Origin: Ascidia mentula
Taxonomy: Eukaryota > Chordata > Ascidiacea > Phlebobranchia > Ascidiidae
NCBI GenBank assembly: GCA_947561715.1
Contig: OX387203.1
Coordinates: forward strand, 18,600,001-18,664,000
Direction of reading: 5' to 3'
DNA length: 64,000 bases
The translations under genes were made by a program, and so were the position numbers. Below, piece after piece: positions 22,901-33,629 of the stretch; position 1 is the stretch's first letter, and every line of letters begins with the position of its first letter. The notes below the pieces were generated by a model that had not been told where the DNA came from, searched no databases, and was given only the letters and a program-made list of their open reading frames with translations.

Positions 22901-25900
22901 AAACATGCGTTTTTGTTTGCGAATAAAAAACTAAAAAACATAGGCCAATTTGGTTTTTACTGCTTGTTTTCAACTGTCATCTAGTATTTGTGTGGAAAAT
23001 TTCAAGTCGCTTGATATAAAAATGTTCAAATCACAGGCGGACAACTCTCAAAATTACTTAATTACGCCCAACCGTAGCCATCATAGTTTCAAACATGCGT
23101 CTTTGTTCGCGAATAAAAAACTAAAACACATACGCCAATTTGGTTTTTACTGCTTGTTTTGTACTGCCATCTAGTATTTGTGTGCAAAATTTCAAGTCGC
23201 TTGATATAAAAATGTTCAAATCAAAGGCGGACAACTCTCAAAATTACTTAATTACGCCCAACCGTAGCCATCATAGTTTCAAACATGCGTTTTTGTTCGC
23301 GAATAAAAAACTAAAAGACATAGGCCAATTTGGTTTTCACTGCTCGTTTTCAACTGCCATCTAGTATTTGTGTGCAAAATTTCAAGTCGCTTGATACAAA
23401 AATGTTCCAATCAAAGGCGGACAACTTTCAAAATTACTTAATTACGCCCAACCGTAGCCATCATAGTTTCAAACATGCGTTTTTGTTCGCGAATAAAAAA
23501 CTAAAAGACATACGCCAGTTTGGTTTTCACTGCTTGTTTTGTACTGGTGTCTAGTATTTGTGTGCAAAATTTCAAGTCGCTTGATACAAAAATGTTCAAA
23601 TCAAAGGCGGACAACTTTCAAAATTACTTAATTCCGCCCAACTTTAGCCATTATAGTGTCAAACATGCCTTTTCGTTTGTGAACAAAAAACTAAAACACA
23701 TACGCCAATTTGGTTTTCACTGCTCGTTTTGTACTGGCATCTAGTATTTGTGTGCAAAATTTCAAGTCGTCTGATGTAAAAATGTTCAAATCACAGGCGG
23801 ACAACTCTCAAAATTACTTAATTCCGCCCAAACTTAGCCACAATAGTTTCAAACATGCGTTTTCGTTCGTGAATAAAAAACTAAAACACATACGCCAATT
23901 TGTTTTTTCCTGCTCGTTTTGTACTGCCATCTAGTATTTGTGTGCAAAATTTCAAGTCGCTTGATACAAAAATGTTCAAATCAAAGGCGGACAACTTTCA
24001 AAATTACTTAATTACGCCCAACCGTAGCCATCATAGTTTCGAACATGCGTTTTTGTTCGCGAATAAAAAACAAAAAGACATACGCCAATTTGGTTTCCAC
24101 TGCTTGTTTTGTACTGGTATCTAGTATTTGTGTGCAAAATTTCAAGTCGCTTGATACAAAAATGTTCAAATCAAAGGCGGACAACTTTCAAAATTACTTA
24201 ATTCCGCCCAACTTTAGCCATTGTAGTGTCAAACATGCCTTTTCGTTTGTGAATAAAAAACTAAAACACATACGCCAATTTGGTTTTCACTGCTCGTTTT
24301 GTACTGGCATCTAGTATTTGTTTGCAAAATTTCAAGTCGCCTGATATAAAAATGTTCAAATCACAGGCGGACAACTCTCAAAATTACTTAATTCCGCCCA
24401 AACTTAGCCACAATAGTTTCAAACATGCGTTTTCGTTTGTGAATAAAAAACTAAAACACATACGCCAATTTGCTTTTTCCTGCTCGTTTTGTACTGTCAT
24501 GTAGTATTTGTGTGCAAAATTTCAAGTCGCCTGATATAAAAATTTTCAAATCACAGGCGGACAACTCTCAAAATTACTTAATTCCGCCCAACTTTAGCCA
24601 TTATAGTGTCAAACATGCCTTTTCGTTTGTGAATAAAAAACTAAAACACATACGCCAATTTGCTTTTTCCTGCTCGTTTTGTACTGCCATGTAGTATTTG
24701 TGTGCAAAATTTCAAGTCGCCTGATATAAAAATTTTCAAATCACAGGCGGACAACTCTCAAAATTACTCAATTCCGCCCAACCTTAACCACCATATTGTA
24801 AAACATGCGTTTTCGTTTGCGAGTAAAAAACTAAAAGACATAGGCAAATTTGGTTTTCACTGCTTGTTTTGTACTGGTATCTAGTATTTGTGTGCAAAAT
24901 TTCAAGTCGCTTGATATAAAAATGTTCAAATCAAAGGCGGACAACTCTCAAAATTACTTAATTCCGCCCAAACTTAGCCACAATTGTTTCAAACATGCGT
25001 TTTCGTTCGTGAATAAAAAACTAAAACACATACGCCAATTTGCTTTTTCCTGCTCGTTTTGTACTGCCATCTAGTATTTGTGTGCAAAATTTCTAGTCGC
25101 CTGATACAAAAATGTTCAAATCAAAGGCGGACAACTCTCAAAATTACTTAATTCCGCCCAAACTTAGCCACCATAGTTTCAAACATGCGTTTTCGTTCGT
25201 GAATAAAAAACTAAAACACATACGCCAATTTGCTTTTTCCTGCTCGTTTTGTACTGCCATCTAGTATTTGTGTGCAAAATTTCAAGTCGCTAGATATAAA
25301 AATGTTCAAATCAAAGGCGGACAACTCTCAAAATTACTTAATTACGCCCAAACTTAGCCACAATAGTTTCAAACATGCGTTTTCGTTCGTGAATAAAAAA
25401 CTAAAACACATACGCCAATTTGCTTTTTCCTGCTCGTTTTGTACTGCCATCTAGTATTTGTGTGCAAAATTTCAAGTCGCTTGATACAAAAATGTTCAAA
25501 TCAAAGGCGGACAACTCTCAAATTTATTTAATTCCGCCCAACTTTAGCCATTATAGTGTCAAACATGCCTTTTCGTTTGTGAATAAAAAACTAAAACACA
25601 TACGCCAATTTGCTTTTTCCTGCTCGTTTTGTACTGCCATGTAGTATTTGTGTGCAAAATTTCAAGTCGCCTGATATAAAAATTTTCAAATCACAGGCGG
25701 ACAACTCTCAAAATTACTCAATTCCGCCCAACCTTAACCACCATATTGTAAAACATGCGTTTTCGTTTGCGAGTAAAAAACTAAAAGACATAGGCAAATT
25801 TGGTTTTCACTGCTTGTTTTGTACTGGTATCTAGTATTTGTGTGCAAAATTTCAAGTCGCTTGATATAAAAATGTTCAAATCAAAGGCGGACAACTCTCA

Positions 25901-28900
25901 AAATTACTTAATTCCGCCCAAACTTAGCCACAATTGTTTCAAACATGCGTTTTCGTTCGTGAATAAAAAACTAAAACACATACGCCAATTTGCTTTTTCC
26001 TGCTCGTTTTGTACTGCCATCTAGTATTTGTGTGCAAAATTTCTAGTCGCCTGATACAAAAATGTTCAAATCAAAGGCGGACAACTCTCAAAATTACTTA
26101 ATTCCGCCCAAACTTAGCCACCATAGTTTCAAACATGCGTTTTCGTTCGTGAATAAAAAACTAAAACACATACGCCAATTTGCTTTTTCCTGCTCGTTTT
26201 GTACAGCCATCTAGTATTTGTGTGCAAAATTTCAAGTCGCTAGATATAAAAATGTTCAAATCAAAGGCGGACAACTCTCAAAATTACTTAATTACGCCCA
26301 AACTTAGCCACAATAGTTTCAAACATGCGTTTTCGTTCGTGAATAAAAAACTAAAACACATACGCCAATTTGCTTTTTCCTGCTCGTTTTGTACTGCCAT
26401 CTAGTATTTGTGTGCAAAATTTCAAGTCGCTTGATACAAAAATGTTCAAATCAAAGGCGGACAACTCTCAAATTTATTTAATTCCGCCCAACTTTAGCCA
26501 TTATAGTGTCAAACATGCCTTTTCGTTTGTGAATAAAAAACTAAAACACATACGCCAATTTGCTTTTTCCTGCTCGTTTTGTACTGCCATGTAGTATTTG
26601 TGTGCAAAATTTCAAGTCGCCTGATATAAAAATTTTCAAATCACAGGCGGACAACTCTCAAAATTACTCAATTCCGCCCAACCTTAACCACCATATTGTA
26701 AAACATGCGTTTTCGTTTGCGAGTAAAAAACTAAAAGACATAGGCAAATTTGGTTTTCACTGCTTGTTTTGTACTGGTATCTAGTATTTGTGTGCAAAAT
26801 TTCAAGTCGCTTGATATAAAAATGTTCAAATCAAAGGCGGACAACTCTCAAAATTACTTAATTCCGCCCAAACTTAGCCACAATTGTTTCAAACATGCGT
26901 TTTCGTTCGTGAATAAAAAACTAAAACACATACGCCAATTTGCTTTTTCCTGCTCGTTTTGTACTGCCATCTAGTATTTGTGTGCAAAATTTCTAGTCGC
27001 CTGATACAAAAATGTTCAAATCAAAGGCGGACAACTCTCAAAATTACTTAATTCCGCCCAAACTTAGCCACCATAGTTTCAAACATGCGTTTTCGTTCGT
27101 GAATAAAAAACTAAAACACATACGCCAATTTGCTTTTTCCTGCTCGTTTTGTACAGCCATCTAGTATTTGTGTGCAAAATTTCAAGTCGCTAGATATAAA
27201 AATGTTCAAATCAAAGGCGGACAACTCTCAAAATTACTTAATTACGCCCAAACTTAGCCACAATAGTTTCAAACATGCGTTTTCGTTCGTGAATAAAAAA
27301 CTAAAACACATACGCCAATTTGCTTTTTCCTGCTCGTTTTGTACTGCCATCTAGTATTTGTGTGCAAAATTTCAAGTCGCTTGATACAAAAATGTTCAAA
27401 TCAAAGGCGGACAACTCTCAAATTTATTTAATTACTCCCAACCGTAGCCACCATAGTTTCAAATATGCGTTTTTGTTCGCGAATGAAAAACTAAAAAACA
27501 TAGGCCAATTTGGTTTTTACTGCTCGTTTTGTACTGCCATCTAGTATTTGTGTGCAAAATTTTAAGTCGCTTGATACAAAAATTTTCAAATCACAGGCGG
27601 ACAACTCTCAAAATTACTCAATTCCGCCCAACCTTAACCACCATATTGTAAAACATGCGTTTTCGTTCGCGAATAAAAAACTAAAAGACATAGGCCAATT
27701 TGGTTTTCACTGCTTGTTTTGTACTGGTATCTAGTATTTGTGTGCAAAATTTCAAGTCGCCTGAAAAAAAAGGTTCAAATCACAGGCGGACAACTCTCAA
27801 AATTACTTAATTCCGCCCAAACTTAGCCACCAAAGTTTCAAACATGCGTTTTCGTTCGGGAATAAAAAACTAAAACACATACACCAATTTGGTTTTCACT
27901 GTCCGTTTTGTACTGCCATCTAGTATTTGTGTGCAAAATTTCAAGTCGCTTGATACAAAAATGTTCAAATCACAGGCGGACAACTCTCAAAATTACTTAA
28001 TTCCGCCCAACCATAGCCACCATAGTTTCAAACATGCGTTTTCGTTCGGGAATAAAAAACTAAAACACGTACGCCAATTTGGTTTTCACTGCTCGTTTTG
28101 TACTGCCATCTAGTATTTGTGTGCAAAATTTCATGTCGCTTGATATAAAAATGTTCAAATCACAGGCGGACAACTCTCAAAATTACTTAATTCCGCCCAA
28201 CCTTAGCCACCATAGTTTCAAACATGCGTTTTCGTTCGTGAATAAAAACTAAAAGACATACGCCAATTTGGTTTACACTGCTCGTTTTGTACTGGCATCT
28301 AGTATTTGTGTGCAAAATTTCAAGTCGCTTGATACAAAAATGTTCAAATCACAGGCGGACAACTCTCAAAATTACTTAATTCCAGCCAACCTTAGCCACC
28401 ATACTTTCAAACATGCGTTTTCGTTCGTGAATAAAAACTAAAAGACATACGCCAATTTGGTTTTCACTACTCGTTTTTTACTGGCATCTAGTATTTGTGT
28501 GCAAAATTTCAAGTCGTCTGATTCAAAAATGTTCAAATCACAGGCGGGCAACTCTCAATATTAGTTAATTCCGCCAAACCTTAGCCACCATAGTTTCAAA
28601 CATGCCTTTTCATTCGCGAATAAAAAACTAAAAGACATACGCCAATTTGGTTTAACTGCCCGTTTTGTACTGGCATCTAGTATTTGTGTGCAAAATTTCA
28701 AGTCGCCAGATATAAAAATGTTGAAATCACAGGCGGGCAACTCTCAAAATTATTTAATTCCGCCCAACCTTAGCCACCATAGTTTCAAACATGCGTTTTC
28801 GCGCAGAAATAAAAAAACTAAAGGACATACGCCAATTTGGTTTTCACTGCTCGTTTTGTACTGGCATCTAGTATTTGTGTGCAAAATTTCAAGTCGCCAG

Positions 28901-29463
28901 ATATAAAAATGTTGAAATCACAGGCGGGCAACTCTCAAAATTATTTAATTCCGCCCAACCTTAGCCACCATATTTTCAAACATGCGTTTTCGCGCAGAAA
29001 TAAAAAAACTAAAGGACATACGCCAAATTGGTTTTCACTGCTCGTTTTGTACTGGCATCTAGTATTTGTGTGCAAAATTTCAAGTCGCCAGATATAAAAA
29101 TGTTGAAATCACAGGCGGGCAACTCTCAAAATTATTTAATTCCGCCCAACCTTAGCCACCATAGTTTCAAACATGCGTTTTCGCGCAGAAATAAAAAAAC
29201 TAAAGGACATACGCCAATTTGGTTTTCACTGCTCGTTTTGTACTGGCATCTAGTATTTGTGTGCAAAATTTCAAGTCGCTTGATACAAAAATGTTCAAAT
29301 TGCAGGCGGACAACTTTCAAAATTACTTAATTCCGCCCAACTTTAGCCACCATAGTTTCAAACATGCGTTTTCGTTCGCGAATGAAAAACTAAAGGACAT
29401 ACGCCAATTTGGTTTTCACTACTTGTTTTGTACTGCCATCTGGTATTTGTGTGCAAAATTTCA
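13970..29463. repeat. 190-bp satellite array, about 82 units
   Basis: One unit runs from 'gccaatttggttttcact' through 'ctagtatttgtgtgc', 'aaaatgttcaaatcaaaggc', 'ggacaactctcaaaattact' and 'gttcgcgaataaaaaac' to the next 'gccaatttgg'. Period 190 bp, with occasional 191-193-bp units (for example near 16,415 and 18,795). Units fall in blocks of local variants: 'atccgcccaacagtagcc' at the left, 'acgcccaaccgtagcc' in the middle, 'ccgcccaacttagcc' at the right, and a 'gcgcagaaataaaa' type at 28.7-29.2 kb. Repeating 74-89-codon open frames are a by-product: 190 is not a multiple of three, so the frame shifts every unit and ends at the same stop. Function unknown; a nucleosome-sized, AT-rich unit would suit heterochromatin. 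Confidence 0.97.
24560..27440. repeat. Five-unit (950-bp) higher-order repeat within the satellite
   Basis: The same ordered set of five distinguishable 190-bp variants appears three times with a 950-bp period. A diagnostic variant with 'ccatgtagtatttg' and 'aattttcaaatcacagg' starts near 24,680, 25,630 and 26,580; a 'ttctagtcgcctgatac' variant lies near 25,090, 26,040 and 26,990. The second and third repeats share 'gtacagccat', which the first lacks, so they are the youngest pair. Confidence 0.9.
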
Positions 29464-29499
29464 GAATTAAGAAATTAATGTTCTAAGTAACGTTAATCA

Positions 29500-30358
29500 C
29501 AAGCAGGGCTTCCATTTTTTCTGCATGTCGGACATCATGAGAAAAAATTGTCGTGCGTGTCTAATAGTAAAAATGTCGTATCTGGTGATTAACGCATGAG
29601 AACTCCAGGCTTATTTCGATTACATGATTCTTGTACTTACATAAGTTTGGTATACTGGTTAAAATAACCCCAAAACATTTATAATCCTTGCATGTTGTAA
29701 GCTGCTATAATGGTACTTGTTTCGAAACAATGCAACATATGTTCTGTAACAATGTCACGTGTTCGGTAACAATACCCCATGTTTGGAAACAAGGTTTAGT
29801 TTTAGGTTTAACGCGCTGATTCACTGAACGGTAAAGCAAGTTTTCGCTGGTTTTGCATAGATTTTGTCCAAAAATTTATTGCGGTTGCGTTTATTAGCCA
29901 TGTAAACAGACAAATTTATTTCAGGTGGGGAACCCAAACGATGATGCCATTAAGTTTTCAACACTACGTTCACTGTTCAGTAACAAGCTGCTGTTTCATA
30001 GTGAATAAAAATACAAATTTCTCCACAAAAAGTTGTTTGCGTTTTGAAATTTAACGACTTATACTGGCACGAACATCTTCGAACCACTTTCCAACCAGCA
30101 TGTACCGCAAAAAATTAATAAATAACTACATGTTTATAAGAGAATCATTGCCGTCCAATCTTCGAAAAAAGATAACTAGTAAGATCAATGTGAATGTTGC
30201 AAGATTGGCGATACGTTAATTTGTGGACTTTTGTAGATAACAATAGTGTTGTTCTCTTCATGTTACTGCATATCGGTAACTTAAAATTTATTCACGCCGA
30301 ACAGTGGCGTCGCGTGTCGAACACTTAGATTGTCGAAAAAGGCATAAATCGACACCCT
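29500..30358 (+). repeat. Unclassified interspersed repeat (inverted partner at 59,485-60,170)
   Basis: Matches 59,485-60,170 in opposite orientation: 'cacgtgttcggtaacaat', the 'ttgcggttgcgtttatt' block and the closing 'gcataaatcgacaccct'. A weaker relative lies at 52,975-53,170. The family carries two or three tandem copies of 'cgtgtt(c/t)ggtaacaat'. No open frame or clear terminal repeat; class unknown. The left limit is uncertain. Confidence 0.6.
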
Positions 30359-30577
30359 GATCATAAGCAACAACACACAGACTTACATATGTTTTGTACG
30401 CGACCAAAGCAGATAATCCCAATGACAACAGCAGCAATAATAATGACATCAAGTGCCAAAGAGTCCATGATCATGATTGCAGGGTCGTGACTGTATTGGA
30501 TTGCATCGGACGAACCTGTGAAAATTGCTGCTGAAGGCAAACAGAAGCATTTGTTCGGGAAAGTGAAATAACTCTTT
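30359..30577 (-). pseudogene. Isolated copy of the lectin transmembrane exon
   Basis: Nearly identical to 5,395-5,615, the membrane-segment exon of lectin paralogue 1 with its flanking intron bases. It begins right at the end of the neighbouring repeat. One base is missing within the ICFW-coding part, which shifts the frame, and no other lectin exon is nearby, so it is a displaced pseudo-exon. Confidence 0.75.
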
Positions 30578-31308
30578 CTTAAGTCTTACGTTTACGTGTT
30601 CACGTAACATGGACATTGGATATTTACGCATATCATGAACATTGATCACAAATAGCGAAATTACGTCATTAAAGTTCGGGACCTCTCCAATTCTGATTGT
30701 ACCTCGGTAAAATAGGAATGCGCTTTCGTTGGTGACCGCATTCCTTTGTTTACGTAGAATTGTGCTTTTGCAAACATTCCACGCTATTCTCACGCGATGT
30801 TCGTTGTTTTGTTTGATGGACATGTGGCCATAACTGACCAGTCGATCTCTTTGCTGACCTTCAGTCTTTGTGGACGCACGCTTTGTGTTCGCACGAGATC
30901 TCTATAGTCATTGTTTGCAGAAGTTTCGCTTCTCACCTAATTGCTGTAATGCATCAATCGTTCTGGTTTGGTTTTCAAGTACTTGTTTTGTGAAGAGAAT
31001 GGGCTGCTGTCCATCAGATAAGATAATAGCTTATGTCATGGTAATTTCGAACCGACTTTTTCGTGTGGTGAGTTTTATCGAAGTGTATATATATATACAT
31101 GCTTCCTTGACTAACGCAGTCAGTCACAATCTCTGTCTCAGTTTAACTCGGTCTATGTCTAATTCAACTATGCTTTGCTTGTAATCAGTTTGCTAATCAA
31201 TATAATCGCGTATCCTTAATCTAATAAATGGTAAAGTAACTTTCTATCAGGTTTGTAATTGAAATCAGATCAGAAAACACAAAAGTTAGAACTCACGTAT
31301 GGCCTTCC
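30578..31308. other. Stretch without recognised gene
   Basis: Open frames of about 100 codons on either strand (30,449-30,823 and 30,870-31,184) lack domain features; the first partly overlaps the lectin pseudo-exon in the wrong frame. A short TA run lies at 31,088-31,098. Confidence 0.45.
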
Positions 31309-32640
31309 TCGCAACAGTGGCGTAACCGCAACTTACCCCAATCATAAAGTTCCAAGACAAGCATGGGAACGCATATTTGATTTAAATCCATTCAAATAGT
31401 TTACTGACTGTGCTTTTGAAATAGCTATATATTTGCCTTTATAAGAAAGCTAACTGAATAAACATGTTACAAAACGTTTTCGTGCTTCTGTTATGATGAG
31501 TGTTATGATGTTAATTGATTTTTCATACATGAGGGTTTAAGTCACTGTAACTAAGGAACAGAAAATAGTACATACGCCTGGACGAGAGCGAAAAACCACA
31601 CTAACAGAACACGTGCGCGACAGCACACAGTCAATCACACACGCAAGCGTAGAGCGCGCAAGGCTCAGGGCAACTTGCGTATCGCCATTGGCACATGCAT
31701 ATTAAGACAAGTCTTGTCTTAATTTCACAACAATGAGGTATAAAAGCTGATCCAGCTTGGCTGCAATGCCTTGGCTGCGAAGCCTGTGAACCTTATGATC
31801 AGAATATATTAGAGCTGTGATCGCCAAATATAAAGGGCCTGCGCAGTTCGGCGATCCTGCCTTGCTATGCGTAAGCATGGCATTACTTCTGCGAGGTATA
31901 AGAGTTTATATTTATCATCTTGCTGCAATACAAAAGTAATGCCATGCTTTCGCATAGCAAGGCAGGATCGCCCCACTGCGCAGGCCCTTTATATTTGGCG
32001 ATCACAGCTTTAATATTCTTGGCGATCACAGCTCTTGCTGCAATAATTACGTTTTGTTGTTACATTTGTTATTATTCCACATAAATATTAAGAGATGTTA
32101 ACCTTAATTGCTCAAAAATATTTTCAATGTTTTTCACAAAAATGTCTGACCACAAAGAATGGACGCAGCCAGACACATTTCTACCTTAACCACATAATTT
32201 TATTAAATATTAAACCAGGATTCCGCAGGTTAAACACTAAGTGTTAAACTTGCTGTTTTTGTTCTTTATAAGAGACATTGTAGATTATATTGTTATTTTT
32301 TCACCACAACGGCTCCCAATAATTCGTAGATTCCGATCTGGAAAAAATCTTTGGCGTGAATTTCGGTGGTTATCTTGGCCAACAATATCAATCAGGATAT
32401 AGGTTGAGTTCTTAGTAGATTTTAAAAAGCTCATCAATTCCACAACGGAATTCAATTAAATTTTATTTCTGCGCAAAAAGAACTGAACGCGTATGAACAA
32501 TAATAATGCAAAACAAAATGGAATGAGGACCGATAACATGATGAGGGAATCGAGTTGATATTCATTCCTTCCTTACCCTGAGGAAGCCATGTTGGATAAC
32601 AGGCGAAACGTCGGTCAATAAAGTAACGTTTTTATTGTGT
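31309..32640 (+). repeat. Interspersed repeat copy flanking the satellite region on the right
   Basis: Longer copy of the repeat at 13,030-13,975, from 'cctcgcaacagtggcgtaac' to the 'ccttaccctgaggaagcc' tail. Includes the 75-bp inverted-repeat hairpin and about 270 bases (32,268-32,537) absent from the left copy. The tail keeps an intact CTGAGGA...GAAAC pair (32,578-32,609). Confidence 0.7.
31813..32009. repeat. 75-bp inverted repeat (hairpin) with 47-bp spacer
   Basis: Arms 31,813-31,887 and 31,935-32,009 are complementary at about 72 of 75 positions, beginning 'agctgtgatcgccaaatata'. The left flanking repeat (13,495-13,640) has only the right arm, so the hairpin arose by inverted duplication in this copy or was lost from the other. 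It would form a long stem in DNA or RNA. Confidence 0.85.
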
Positions 32641-33623
32641 CAGAGGAACAGACATTAAATTTGACAAAACGATTGTAACATGTCTGTGAAATTTGAAATA
32701 TTTTTTAACGAAAACACTTTAAAGGGACAAAACTAACCGCTAGTTTGTACCAAACTGTAGTTGATGGCAAGAAGAATTAACTTCAAACAAAATATCTTGT
32801 TGCTGCTCGTTTGATGTCACGTTACGATAAACGCAATTCTTATTGGAATTTACACTGACAGTTTGTCCTGCCAAGAATTTTACAACATCTTGTTTGCATT
32901 AAATCATACTTATCCATGTTATCCATGATATACATGATTATGTACAAGGCATGTGAAAGGTGGTTTTCAACATTTTTCGGTGAAGTTTTGTAGTTGGCAG
33001 AATATATTTCCCTCTACCGATAGTTTGTATTGGTTTCATGAAACATTTCCAACATCATAACATTATATTTACAAGTGAACGATCATCCAGCAACATGATA
33101 AGCTCATATCCGTCGTTAAACACACTGATTTCATCCCCATTATGTTCCAACTTTATCATATTTCATCTCATACGATGGTTGGTACTTTGCACGCCACAAA
33201 TGCACTCAAATGTTTCTCCAATTCGATAGAAAACAAAATAAAGCGGGGAAGTCACTGGCAGCAAGGGGAATCAACGCATCATTGTAATATCTAAAATGAT
33301 TCTACCCAAGTTGATGTCAAGCGTTCCAACACTCACACATGATAACAATGTCCATGTGTTGGATGCCGAGTCCAACCAACTCATCACGTGACTCATACCA
33401 TGCTACATAAAATGATTACTCACAAATTAAAACTGAAAAGCATGACCGGGCATTAATAGAGACAAGGAAACCAAAAATGTCATTTGAAATATCAATTTTG
33501 TGTTGGAATTATTCTGCAATCACAAACAAAATTCCACACATGGAAGGTAAGCGTATGGAGTCGGTTCTGTCAGTTCTATGTCAGAAAAAGTACTTCATAT
33601 TTTGCACAAAACTGAATGCAAGG
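32641..33623. other. Spacer downstream of the receptor gene
   Basis: AT-rich; no exon, repeat or RNA gene recognised. Includes whatever 3' untranslated sequence the receptor gene has. Confidence 0.45.
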
Positions 33624-33629
33624 TTTATT
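33624..33629 (-). terminator. AATAAA polyadenylation signal overlapping the stop codon
   Basis: On the minus strand the receptor ends CTG TAA ATAAACC: the AATAAA hexamer begins at the last base of the stop codon. If used, the 3' untranslated region would be only some 10-30 bases. No other hexamer was needed to explain the 3' end, but usage is unproven. Confidence 0.5.

Noticed and set aside
13970-29463. CRISPR-like array
   Set aside because: Units are contiguous 190-bp tandem copies without spacers, in an animal-type genome.
14959-29470. Dozens of 74-100-codon open frames repeating through 15-29.5 kb
   Set aside because: They are copies of the same satellite unit; 190 bp is not a multiple of three, frames overlap neighbouring units and all end at the same stop. 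Homogenisation of the repeat, not coding selection, explains their similarity.
30449-30823. 124-codon minus-strand open frame
   Set aside because: Overlaps the lectin pseudo-exon in the wrong frame and has no domain features.
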